A stretch of 64,000 nt of DNA from Acheta domesticus (taxonomy: Eukaryota; Arthropoda; Insecta; Orthoptera; Gryllidae): contig JAHLJT010008756.1 in assembly GCA_031308135.1 (NCBI GenBank), positions 106,594,415 through 106,658,414 of the forward strand. The letters run 5' to 3'. Shown one piece after another: positions 46,495 to 57,060 of this stretch (position 1 is the stretch's first letter; each line of letters begins with the position of its first letter). Made by a program: the position numbers and the translations under genes. A model generated the notes under the pieces. That model ran no database searches and had not been told where the DNA came from. It saw only the letters and a program-made list of their open reading frames with translations.

Positions 46495-48300
46495 TCTTAC
46501 TAATCATTGTTTTTATAATGAGTATGGATGTTTGACTAACTCGTAGATATTTGACCAAAATACATGTTGAGCCGCAATAAATTGAACTAAACATCTAATA
46601 CTCAATATCTCAGCAATCATTATTTACAAATTGATTAGAATTACATTATAATTGGGGCAAATAAATATATTCACATCTTAAATAATAGGGAAACACATTC
46701 TTCACCACGAAAATACAAAGAAGAAGTTATAAATAAGTGTCACATTCAAAGAGCGAAGGAAAAACATTCCAGGAATGAAGTCGCGATGTGGCTGCCCTCG
46801 CCAACTACACGAGGTGTGTAAATCGTGAAGGAAAGGTCGGGACATTCCGCAGATTGTTAGATTGTGAATGCGATGTCGCTCTCTCAAAAGAATTCGCGAC
46901 ATTCCAGCAATTTCTCAGATCTCTCTAGATGTCGCGCACACCGTAGCAAAACCGCAAAGAATTTTTCACACCTGACAGTTTGTAATGGCACGAAGTAAAG
47001 TTGTGTGAAAAAAATGTCTTTGCGGTCGAGAATTTGTAATACGCTTGAACTTTCCTTGTAAATAAAGGTCAGTAAATAAATAGAAACTACTTCCTGACCA
47101 AATCTAAACCAACAAACTTTTCCTGACAGAAAGACTCATACTGTTTGGTGAGTTCAGACATAGTTTCAATAACCATAGCGTTGTGAATATTATGAACAGT
47201 GAAAATGACGATAAAACTATCAGCTGACTAGACTGTCAATGAACTGTCAGTGAAACAGAGTTTTTCCACTTCTACTGTATCCTACAGAGGGGGCTGGTAG
47301 GTATTTGATAAGGTCAACAAATTTGAGGTTGAGATTTTAGTGGTAAAATTAGCTTTAAGGATTCATGATAAAAAATGTTTTTTACTATGTTTTCGGTCTG
47401 AACATGTTTCACGTTTTCTGCCATATATTAGTTAGGTGATTGTGTCTTACGCGTAACTACTGCAGATTAGACACTTTTGAAGAAAATCATCTTCGTATAA
47501 AGTAAGCAAGGACAATGAGATACCTTTTTGTTGAGAGAAAAAGCGTTTTGTAATAGCGTTTTGATGATCCTCCATGATGCAAAAAATATTGCACATGCGG
47601 AAAAATGATAAGGAAATGCATGCTACGGTTTAAATGAAAAGTTCCAAAACCGTAAAATTCTTCAGTTTTACCTAACCCACGCAAGAGGCAACAGTAGATT
47701 CGGTGGTTAAGGCATTATCCCTTCAATCAATCAGCCCATACGATTTAATTGGTTGCGATGGGTTGGGAAATATTTAGTTTTTAAATGAGAAAAGCCGAAA
47801 ACCTTTCACTTGTAACTAACTGTAGTATTGCGGGCAGTGGAATTGACCTAGTGCTAGGGTGATATTGTGCATCTCCACTGAGGGTACCGCTGACTCGTTC
47901 TACAACGCTGTCCGTGAAAACAGTATTGTATCACCCTCGTTCCTGAAATAATTCAAAGAATAAGGAGTTCTTAAATTATTTCATTTACTCCAAATCATTA
48001 CAAGATCCAAATTCGGTATTGTACAAGACTAAGTCGAGACATATTCTCATTAATTCGACGCATCATTAGTCAATTCTGAGATGTGTCCAAAAATATGTAA
48101 ATTACCTACGCGTTCTCCTAAAACGTACATTTCAAGTCATAAAGGGAAACAACACGTGATGCGTTGGCGATACATTTTGTGAGGACATGTGCGTCAACTT
48201 CCGAGTCTTGACAAATGCGGGTGTGATTGTTACACACGTCTGCATCAAGTCAGAAACATGTCCAATTAATATCCCGGTTCAGACCACGACACGTCGGAGC
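46495..48300. other. AT-rich stretch, no gene supported
   Basis: No gene, hairpin or family recognised. A weak tRNA-like stretch (GGTGGTTAAGGCATTATCCC, about 47701) has no usable B-box. Confidence 0.35.
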
Positions 48301-48415
48301 TGCAGTCGCGCACGCCTGGCGTGACCGGATGGGGAGTTTCGCAGCCTTTCGCAGCCACCACGTCCGACCGGTTTCTACATCGATCAGCTTAGGTTATTAA
48401 CGCTCAGAGCCAGCC

Positions 48416-48450
48416 ATGGACAACTCAGCAGACCTCGGCCCAAGATACGG
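48416..48450 (+). CDS. Possible first coding exon (MDNSADLGPRYG...)
   Basis: CAGCCATGGAC gives an ATG in strong Kozak context. Eleven complete codons follow (MDNSADLGPRY plus GG) and then GTAAGG, a good donor at 48450/48451, leaving phase 2. An initiator-like CTGCAGTCG lies near 48300. The leader between them is GC-richer than its surroundings and holds a complete 23-codon upstream frame starting at about 48329 and stopping by 48400. These are the features of a 5' exon with a short coding end. Without splicing the frame would end soon. The protein is not recognised. Confidence 0.35.
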
Positions 48451-49165
48451 GTAAGGACGTTGCGATGTTGGACGTTAGTCGATATTAGTTGTTGTTGCTA
48501 GGGAACACTGATTTTAAATGAAAATGGAGAATGGTACCAATTTTAAGAAATAGTTCACATTCAATAAATATAAAAGAGAGCAAAGAATGGGGCAATAGAC
48601 AACAGTGACATTGACGTCAATACGCATAATTACATGGTCAACTAGGTACATCTCGTAGGATACGACATAATTAGAGAATGTATATGAATATTTATTTGTA
48701 GTTTATAGTATGTTATTTGTAGTAGTGGTCATATTATGTGTTAATTTTTTTCTTTTCTCATTAAGAGAAAGATCTAATTAAAATAAATACATTTCGTTAA
48801 TCCTTGAACAGTTTATAATTTTGTCATCAATTTCCACAGTTTCTCATTTTCTTGCATAATAAATAAAGACATAACTGTGCGGTGAGTGATTTTATTTGGA
48901 CCTTCTCTGGACAGAACCTCACTTTGGACCTCACAGAAGGACCTTCTCTGGACAGAAGCTTTTCTTTTCCCCAAACCTATCGTCAAAACCTTATCGCTTC
49001 TCCTTCTTCTTCTTCTGTACTTAATCACTTCACAAAGTTTCATTAAATTCATTCATATTCTTATTCTAGACGGAAAGGAAAAAATAAAAATGCATAGTGC
49101 ACTCATGCTGCAATAAAGATTCGAAAAGAAACCCGCAAGCACACGTGTGGCGAACGACCAAATCT
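48451..49165. other. AT-rich stretch with a 19-bp direct repeat
   Basis: GGACCTTCTCTGGACAGAA occurs exactly twice, at 48898-48916 and 48939-48957 (period 41). Nothing else is seen; it would be intron if 48416-48450 is an exon. Confidence 0.5.
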
Positions 49166-49169
49166 ATTT

Positions 49170-49440
49170 TTGCCGCGGAACGTTAGAGCCCATTACTTCC
49201 CCACGCAGCGCGAAGGAGGAGGCGGAGGCGGCGGTTGCGAGCGAATGAACTCGTTCCACCGCGTGACTCCGCGCGAGACCCAGCTCCAGGAGCCGCAAAT
49301 CCGCTCCCGCCACGCCCCCAACATCCCTTGCGCCGCGCCGCCCTCCCCTGCCCCACTCCCCGGCAAATTACAGGCTGCGCGCGGCGATATTAACAACTGC
49401 GGCCGAGTCGAACGGCGGCAGGCAGTGGCCGGTGAGTGAT
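49170..49440. promoter_or_regulatory. CpG island
   Basis: Dense CpG over about 270 bp, with GGCAAATTACAGG and GATATTAACAA as AT-rich inserts. Encloses the exon candidate that follows. Confidence 0.5.
49245..49431 (+). CDS. Possible first coding exon ending at a consensus donor
   Basis: From ATG at 49245 (GAGCGAATGA context, G at -3) the frame stays open for 62 codons and runs into GGCCG then GTGAGT at 49432, a consensus donor. Beyond the donor the frame stops within two codons (GAG then TGA). The peptide starts MNSFHRVTPRETQLQEPQIR and becomes Ala/Pro/Arg-rich, with no domain I recognise. The open frame could be a by-product of high GC, but the coincidence of start, open frame, donor and stop just after it is what a first exon looks like. 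Confidence 0.35.
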
Positions 49441-50120
49441 CGGCGGTAGCGATGGCGAGGGTGATTGCAATGGAGACGGCAATGGCGATGATGATTGGAA
49501 TGGAGACGGCGATGGTGATAGTGCCGGAAGGCGATGAATGGTGACGTTAGCATTGAGATAGGGATGGTGATAGCCACGAGTATGGTGATGGCTTTGGATG
49601 GTGCTGGTGGCAGCGATGATGGTGGCATTGGCGATGGATGGTTATGATGATGGCGTTGGTGATGGCGGCGGTGAGGATATCGCGGTCAGGGTATGGAAGC
49701 GACGGCGGCGGTGGGTTAGTGCATTGCAGTCACAAGGGCGGACACCAGAGGCGGGATAAGCAATGGTTGAAGCGGGGTGGGAGAAACGATGGAGTTAGGT
49801 ACATGTAGCGGAGGCACAGAAGGTGCAGGAAGGCACTTCTACTGAGAATAGACCGGGGTCAGAGGGTGAAGGGGATGGGAATAACGACTGGATAGCATAG
49901 AGGAAGATAGGTGTTCTTCAGGGAAGAGGATTTCTCTGAAATGTGAACAAAAAATGGAGTGCTATACACCCGGATAACACACGCACAAGGAAATGAGATG
50001 AACTCTGTAAAAGGCAGATTGAAAAATAAGATAGGCACAAAGTAATAGTCTTGATTAGTGAAGGGGTTATCAGAAAAAATAAATTAGAAAGACGGCAATG
50101 GTGGGCTCTGAAGCACGGGG
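49441..50120. repeat. GATGGC/GGTGAT-rich purine-biased tract
   Basis: The first 250 bases are imperfect trinucleotide-like repeats (GATGGCGATGG, GGAGACGGCAATGG, GGTGATGG). The rest is more loosely G+A-rich. The complementary strand is His/Pro/Ser-rich in translation and not a gene. Confidence 0.55.
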
Positions 50121-50179
50121 AATCTCAGAACAGAAAGCGACAATAATTAGACGGCGAGCCAAACAATGACAAGAATTTA

Positions 50180-51130
50180 CAGAGGACGGTACAAAGGAGT
50201 GTCAGAGCACGGCCAACCGTGAAACAAACACGGGCGGGCGGATAAGAAGCGTGGGCGTGCAGGAGCCAGAGATCGTCGCAGCAGGCGGGAGACGGGATGG
50301 CGATGGTGCGGGCGCACCAAAGGCAGGTCGGAGGAGCCGAGCGCGTCGGAGGTTGGGCGGGCGGACTGACCGGCACGCACGTTCGCCGATCAGGGCTACC
50401 AACGCGCACGGACTAACGTCCTAATTAAGATTTCCGGCGCCCGTGGCGGTCGAAGGGGCGAGTGAAGGGGCTTGTATAAACATCTGAGCGTTGCAGTCTC
50501 TCTGCCGTCCGCCCGCCCGCCCGCTAGCGCGCGTGATGTATCGTGCAGCGTAGGAATTACCGAGCGCGTTGGCGGCCGTAAGTAAAAATTAGCTGTAATT
50601 TATCGCGATTAATAGTGGCGCGGACGTGCCGGCCAGTGGAGGACGGCGGGGCCGAGCGGAGTAGAGGGGGCGGAGCAGGGTGGAGGGCAATGCGGCGGGG
50701 CGAGGAGGGGCGGGGCGGGGCGGGGCGGGGCAGGGCGGGGCGGGACGGGACGGGGCGGGGTGCAACAGAGCGGGGCGCGCGGCCGGCGCGGGGGCGCAGA
50801 GTAGCGACGAGGAGCGCGGGGGCGGAGTGGGATGGGGGCGGGGCGAGGAGGTGGGACGGAGTGGGAAGAGGGGGAGAGGCGCGGAGCAGGCGAGTGGCCG
50901 CATTCAAATGGGCCGTCGGGCGCGTAGCGGTCGATTGCGATTTATCGCCGGCGCTATCGATTTATCGCGCGGCCAAGCCGCGTAATTGCGGCCTCGCGGG
51001 GCCTTGGCAGGTGCTCCGCCTGCCCCACCCCCGCCATCGCTCCGCCGCTGCTCCGCCCGCTGAGCGGCAGGGCGCTGGGCGAAGAGATGCCGTCACGGGC
51101 GAACGGCTGGGGCCCACGCTCCCCACAAAA
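50180..51130. promoter_or_regulatory. Largest CpG island of the window, with (GGGGC)n
   Basis: About 950 bp of high GC. A GGGGC-type pentamer array lies at about 50696-50762, interrupted by AGGGC and GGGAC units. AT-core motifs occur within it: CCTAATTAAGA (50420), CTGTAATTTATCGCGATTAA (50593-50612), GATTTATCGCCGG, ATCGATTTATCGCG and CGTAATTGCGG (about 50938-50990). Long Gly/Arg and Pro/Ser/Ala frames follow from composition and lack supported starts. Confidence 0.6.
50475..50498 (+). promoter_or_regulatory. Candidate TATA box and initiator in CpG island
   Basis: TATAAA at 50475-50480 is followed by TTGCAGTCT with its A at 50495. The 20-base spacing is shorter than the usual 28-32, which lowers confidence. 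Confidence 0.22.
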
Positions 51131-51240
51131 TGCTCCCCACCCAATGGTCGGGTGGAAGGCGGTCGTGTGGACTGTCTTGGCTTCCTGCAGAAGGTGGGGG
51201 GTTGTGTTCCTACGGTTTGAATTGCCTATTGAACCTGGTC

Positions 51241-51535
51241 ACGACTACGGATTTGGGCGTTAATCCCGTACGTGTAGTGAATGTTTTATCCCGAGAGTTC
51301 CTCACCCGCTGGAAAGGGACACCCGGCATTAACCTTCACGGCGGCTAGCGGTTTCTCCCTTTAGATATCTCACCCAGCGAGGAAAACCCCTGCTGGGGAT
51401 GTGCAGACGCTCCCATCTTGTCTCCTGACGTATGTGGGAGTGTTATGCATGAAAGTGCGTGTAAATCAGGGTAAAGGACCAGGATAAGAATGAGGGAGGG
51501 AAGATCGCCCGCGTTCCGTGCATTATTTGTTACAG
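51241..51535 (+). repeat. Dispersed family C, copy 1
   Basis: Matches 62390-62695 block by block in the same orientation: TTAATCCC, GTGT(A/T)GTG.ATGTTT, GGC.GCTAGCGG, CCCCTGCTGGG against its counterpart CCCCAGCAGGG, GTGGGAGTGT against GTGGTAGTGT, TGCATG, AGTGCGTGTAA, and CCGTG. No coding frame is conserved between the copies, so it is a repeat of unknown type. Confidence 0.6.
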
Positions 51536-51577
51536 TATTTGATACATTATTACACATATTGGAGGATATATTCCGCA

Positions 51578-52130
51578 AAAACTAATAAAATTTTCAAAAC
51601 AATGTGCATGACCTAAACGAAAGAACTAATTATGAAGAAAAAAAATTACTTGAAAGAAAAAAATTACTTGAAAGAAAAATCTCTATCTTAATTTTGTAGT
51701 TATAGGAATAGCCCGAAAAAAATTCAATCTCTTGCAACTTTCAAAAATTCAGATTTGTCAGTGAAAATCGGACCTACGTCATCTTTACAAATATATTTCA
51801 CTTTCTTTTTACACCAAAATTGAAGAAAACATATGGAGCCATTTTTGAGAAAATTTTGAAAATGTCCCGAGAGCTTCATGTAAAGAAACCCCAAAAATGA
51901 ATGAATGTTTTTCAAAATCGCAGAGCTTCGACTAAGGCCAGGTCGACAAAGGTTTACTGAGTTTGGAAAAAATCCCGAGTGTAATTTTAGTACGCATAGT
52001 TTAGGCACTAGACGGACGGATGGACGAAAAAAAAAAAAAATCGGCATCAGCGGAACCCCCAAAACTTCCGTGTTCCGTATTGCCGCGTAAATCTCGAAAT
52101 CGATTTTCCGCAGCGTTACATAACATTCTG
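51578..52130 (+). repeat. Dispersed family A copy
   Basis: Family phrases in order: AAAACAATGTGCATGACC, CTCTATCTTAATTTTGTAGT, AAAATGTCCCGAGAGCTTCA, a GACGGACGGATGGACG remnant (about 52011), TCGGCATCAGCGGAACC, AATCGATTTTCCG and GCGTTACATAACATTC near the end. The left tip is not well preserved. Confidence 0.6.
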
Positions 52131-52178
52131 TACACCGTGTCTATTACTCTGAATAAACATACGTATACGAGAAAATAA

Positions 52179-52250
52179 CTAGTGCTACAGAATGGCACAG
52201 CATTTCTCGTACTAGTTAGTTTTCTAATTTCGTTGGTCTGGACAAACTTA
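52179..52250 (+). repeat. Family A variant terminus
   Basis: CTAGTGCTACAGAATGGCAC then AGCATTTCTCG and TTAGTTTTCTAATTTCG match in reverse complement the tip at 41283-41354. It begins about 50 bases after a family A copy ends, so one may be inserted into or beside the other. Confidence 0.55.
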
Positions 52251-52259
52251 CATTCTTGT

Positions 52260-54464
52260 CTCAACCTTTTGCCAGCTACATCTATCTCCGCGCAAAGTAC
52301 ATTAAAAAAATGCTCATGATGAAGATGAAGTTATCGTATTTGTTTTAAAAAATCGTTTAACTCATTCTTTAAAGTCGAAATAAAATTGGAGGCTCATATT
52401 ATCTCCTTGCACTGAAGATTGCGTTTTAATTAAAATAATTTATTAATGTAGATTTTAAAATATATATCCTACAGTTATGTATAAACATTTGTGATCATAA
52501 TAAATAATTTCAATATTTCGATATATGATTCACTGAGAAAAATGCATCTTTGAATTTACAGTTCGGACCGTTCAAATAACAATGAAGATCGTCACCTCTG
52601 TGTTCAACGAATCCAATTAATAACATTCAATAATAATCAATTAAATAATTAACAAAATTGAAAACATTGTATATAATTACAGCACAATTAACTTAAAACA
52701 TTAATATACACGAAAATTTTCGTGTTTATAATACTCAAATTCCCCCCCCCCCCCATGAAAGATCCGAAATCCCACCTCTGCCCGTCAGAATAAAGTTTAT
52801 AAACACCAAAATATTTTTCGGAATGGGTTGCCCTTGCAATAAATAACTTCAATAACGTTGGTTTTATAATGTGTTTTTCTTTGCAAAACTGGGTCGGGTC
52901 ATATTTTTTAAATTCTGGAGAAATTGCCCAACCATCACACACGAATTCTCATGATGAATATTTTAGATCTCGTGAAGAAAAGTTTTCAAGGAATCCAGGG
53001 CTTTGAAATGTTCTATATACATGTTACTACAGCACATATTCAACCTTTTTTTAATCGAAAATTTGGTCCTCCTCCTACATTTAATCTTAAATAATATTTA
53101 ACTTACAAATTAAATATTTTATTTTTTTCTTTCATAAATTCAAGTGAGTGATTATATGATTAGCTTACATTCTACGGAGCGCTGTATCAAAGTAAGTTCT
53201 TTGAGATGTCTTTCGTGATAAACAGTAGTTTTCTTAGAAATGTCCTTGAGGGTGCCCCGTTGTGTTTGGTGTGTGCCATTTATGTATTAAAAATGACATA
53301 CTTGTGACGTGATCAAGAAATTTGGTAACAAATTCGTGAAAAAAATTAAGAAAATAAGAACTCAAGTCTGATTAAAAGTGTATAGAAAGGCAAGGGAAAA
53401 GCGGTCAACAATGATTTGAAAGTAGACTAAAACAGAAGAGAAAATTACGTATAAAGAAAAACTACTTTCCCAGAAATTAATCTATTCCACTCGTCCGTAA
53501 ATGGCGATCAGGTTAACTCCCAAAGTTTAATTTCTACTCAATTTAGGAAGCTCATCATCCAATGAGGAGTGAGTTGCCTCCTGATGTAAACGACCATTAG
53601 TAGAATAGTGTATTACTGGAATTGAAAGGCTGTAATTCACGTGGTAATTGCTATTGGAAATTATATCTTGAATGATCTACATTTGCTGTTGATTAATATC
53701 TGCCTCTAGGTACCGCACAGAAAGGATCCAACTACACTACCATCAAATGTTTCCGTATTCAGGGTGTCCGGGCTATGCAGAATAGCAATTTCGAAACTGT
53801 AATGATAATGGTTGAGTAAATATTTCATGCTATTAGATTACTTCAAGCAGTCGATTGTTTTGCGCTGCACTTGGACAGAAATGTTTAAGTCAACGCTCCA
53901 TCCAGTATAATTATACTTCTCCACCTCTGTTCAATATTTCTTCAAGCTCAATATATTTTGATTAACTATCTGCAAAGGCTTCGTTCACGGCCACGACCAT
54001 TTCAAACATGTCTTAGGGCTACTTTTACTCCGAAAGCTCGAAGGAAAGATTACGTACCTCACTTAAAGCAAAAATTCAAAATAAATATCTCTGTGTACAA
54101 AGAAGGATACTTCTGAGCTCACGTTACAGAGAGATCACATGGTATTTCATGTTTATTCACCTTAACTGCGTGCAAAAATAGCAAAAACCCGTGCAAAAGT
54201 AGTAGAATACGTGTCGGATTTCTGGACTTTTTAAAAATTTTTTACAATTTTTTTTACAAAATGTCCACAAAAGAAATTACTCGGAATTAAATCTCAAGAG
54301 ATTTGTAAACCGCTGTACATTCTGCCAAAATAACCTTTATCTCTCGTTTGTCAAATGCTTCGTAGCACTATTCCGGGTGATAGAGGTAAATAATCGGTGA
54401 GGAAAATGCAGAAAAATAGTCGCGAGGAATTAACGCTGATATTTTAATCAGGATCTAGAGGTGC
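52260..54464. other. Long AT-rich stretch, no gene seen
   Basis: Contains a 13-base C run at 52742-52754. No other feature is recognised. Confidence 0.4.
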
Positions 54465-55124
54465 TAAAACACACGTACTTTCACGCTAAATTACGCGACA
54501 ATTCTCAAATTTTCTAAAAATTGTACACGACCTTATTTCAAAATCTATCTTTAAGGAACATATTTTATTAAGGGAAAAATCTCTATCTTCATAATTGTAA
54601 TTCTGACAAGACGCCGAAAAAAATTGAGTTTTTGCAATTTTCGAAAAATCAGAGTTTTCAACGAATACGAGACCTGCACCATTCTCTTAAACGTCCTCCA
54701 CAACAAAATATAATAAGAAACGTTGGAGTAATTTTTTTGAAAATTTGGAAAATGTTCAGGGGTTTTGTGTAAAGTATCCCCAAAATTAAAATATCGGTTT
54801 CAAATTCAAAGGGCCGCGGTGTCGTCCAGATCGAGGAATATCAATTTTGGAGAAAATCGGCTGAACGGTTTAACCGCTAGCGTTGTTCACAAACGAATAG
54901 ACAGATGGATAGACAGACGTTTTGCCGTCAATCGATTTTTCGGTATCTAGGACCTACAAAACATGGATTCTGGCTACACCATGTAATAGAGGATTATTTT
55001 TCTAAATTTAGCAACTTGATTTAATCCCATTTTCGTTACCAGGGCCCTGTAATACAGAATTTCTGCCGAATATTCGCCGTTTCTGCGCACAGCATTACAT
55101 AACTTTGTAACGAGAAAGTAAAAA
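54465..55124 (+). repeat. Dispersed family A, full copy
   Basis: Starts CTAGAGGTGCTAAAACACAC then GTACTTTC; ends CGAGAAAGTAAAA (55112-55124). All internal blocks are present in order, including ATCAATTTTGGAGAAAATCG, GCCGTCAATCGATTTTTCGG, AAAACATGGATTCTGGCTAC and CAGCATTACATAACTTTG. At 660 bp this is the cleanest reference copy; its microsatellite is short (GATGGATAGACAGACG). Confidence 0.75.
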
Positions 55125-55273
55125 AAAAGCATCGTTGGTCCAAGATTATGAAAAAGTCTAAGGAACACAAAGATTATGGTAGCAGTGTTTTATCCTGACT
55201 AGTACTGACTAGGGTATACGTGGAATAATAACGGATTTGATTTGAATAATTTATTGTTGCAATACAAGTCTCT

Positions 55274-55332
55274 AGCGTGGCTCATGGGTAGCATATTAGC
55301 CTCCAAGGTGTGATCCTGGGTTGCCGGTTGAG
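55274..55332 (+). repeat. tRNA-like SINE fragment
   Basis: GTGGCTCATGGGTAGCATAT resembles an A-box region and is followed by TGATCCTGGGTTGCCGG in the place of a B-box, with an A-rich stretch after it. Degenerate. Confidence 0.35.
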
Positions 55333-56090
55333 AGAAAAATAAAGGTTTAGCTCTCCTTTAAATTGTCTCAGTTTCTGTAATTGAGTGACGAAGAAAAGCT
55401 CAGGCACGCGGATTTGGCTAATTACGTGAAGGGAATGTCTTGTTCGCCACATGTCCCTCTTAAGCGTGGGAATTAAACTAAGTCCAAGCTTCAGCGACTC
55501 CGTTAGCTAGTCGGCAAAGTCGGACAATTGACTCAAAAACCAAAAACATACTTACATCGTTGGCATAATCTTTTGAGGTTGAATCGTTTTAGCTCAGTCA
55601 GCTCTGAGCAAATAGTAAGCACGGTACTTTTAGTTAACAGACGACATTTGCAAATGTTCACATTCTAAAAGTGATCTCCGCCACATCGATTCAAAATAAA
55701 TAATCCAAATTTTGTGAACGAGGCAGTCACTCTTACCTCCTTCAGAGTATTCTTCCTGTCTTACATTTCGAGAGAGTTTCGGGCATTAAAAAATCCTTAG
55801 CGAGGGCGAGTGCTTCTTCGCTTCGGGCCAATTCGCGTACCTCGGGGACAAGGGCACATTCATCCAGAGAAGATGACATTCGTAATAAGCGTTGCGCGCG
55901 CTGCTGGAGGAGGGCGGCGGCCGCAAAAAACCACGCGACGCCGCACGACACGACGTCTCCATTGAGGGCCGCAAAAATGACAGAGACAAATGACTCCTGC
56001 GGCCCGCCCCCCCCCCGAATTCTAAGAGGCCCTGTGCCCTCATGTTGCGCCCGCCTGGAACCACGCAAGAGGCGGTGGGAAAGAATGCGC
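55333..56090. other. Unassigned; GC-richer from about 55810
   Basis: No gene is supported. The GC-rich part (55810-56080) contains a run of nine C near 56009 and merges into the purine tract. Confidence 0.35.
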
Positions 56091-57060
56091 TGAAAGGAAA
56101 GTGACAGAGACAAGAGCGGGAAGAGAGAGGGGTGGGAGAGAGAGGGGAGAGAGAGGGGGAGGGGAAGTGAGGGGCGGAAGAGAGAGGGGAGGAAGAGGAG
56201 GGGAGGAAGAGAGAGGGGAGGAAGAGAGAGGGGAGGAAGAGAGAGGGGAGCAAGAGAGAGGGGAGCAAGAGAGAGGGGAGCAAGAGAGAGGGGAGCAAGA
56301 GAGAGGGGAGCAAGAGAGAGGGGAGCAAGAGAGAGGGGAGCAAGAGAGAGGGGAGCAAGAGAGAGGGGAGCAAGAGAGAGGGGAGCAAGAGAGAGGGGAG
56401 CAAGAGAGAGGGGAGCAAGAGAGAGGGGAGCAAGAGAGAGGGGAGCAAGAGAGAGGGGAGCAAGAGAGGGGAGGGAGAGAGAGGGGAGGGGGAGAGAGGG
56501 AGGTAGGGGAAGGAGGGGAAGGAGAGAGGGAAGGGAGAGAGAGGGAACGGGAGGGAAGGAAGAGAGAGGGGAGGAGAGAGAGGAGTGAGAGGGCGAGGAG
56601 AGATAGAAGTGGAGTGATAGAAGGGAGAGGGCAGGGAGAGAGGGCGAGAAAGAAATGGAGCTAGAGAGAGAGAGGGAAATGTATAGAGAAAAAGACAGAG
56701 GAAAAGAAAAAGAGAGAAGTAAGAGAGAAAGAAAACCAAAGAGAGTATTAAAAAGGTTCCAACAAAGAAAGATGATAGGTGAGAGAGAGGAAGGTGAGAG
56801 ACATTGAGAATGTAAGGCGCGAAGATATGGAAGATTTGACGAGAGTGCGAGATACACTGAACTGTCAGGTACTCACGAGAGAAGTCGGCGAGTAAAGGCA
56901 AGGAAGTGAGTGAGCAAAACAAGGGAGAAAGAGAGAGAGTCAGAGAGAGAAAGAGAATGAGAAAGGAAAAAATGATGTGGGCAGATGACAAATTTGGGGA
57001 CAATTTGAGGAAGTGGAGAGAGAAGGAGGGAGAAGAGCGAAAGACAACACAGGGACAAAG
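56091..57060. repeat. Purine tract (plus-strand GA), about 1 kb
   Basis: Almost pure G+A on the plus strand, built of GAGAGAGGGGAG and GAGAGAAAGA words. It contains a regular minisatellite (next entry). Frames of 187 codons on plus and 371 and 443 codons on minus pass through it only because the repeat has no stops and a period divisible by three. Confidence 0.85.
56206..56465. repeat. 15-bp minisatellite, 3 + 14 units
   Basis: Three GAAGAGAGAGGGGAG units (56206-56250) are followed by 14 identical CAAGAGAGAGGGGAG units (56251-56460) and a partial unit. Only the first base differs between the two subtypes. In one plus frame the unit encodes EQERG. The identity of the 14 copies indicates recent expansion or homogenisation. 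Confidence 0.92.

Noticed and set aside
50557..51220. Frames of 101-201 codons on both strands
   Set aside because: High GC and (GGGGC)n remove stops in every frame; the 201-codon frame begins at GTG and has no ATG start.
56101..56664. Plus-strand 187-codon frame encoding EQERG repeats
   Set aside because: Direct translation of the minisatellite; no start context, promoter or non-repeat domain.
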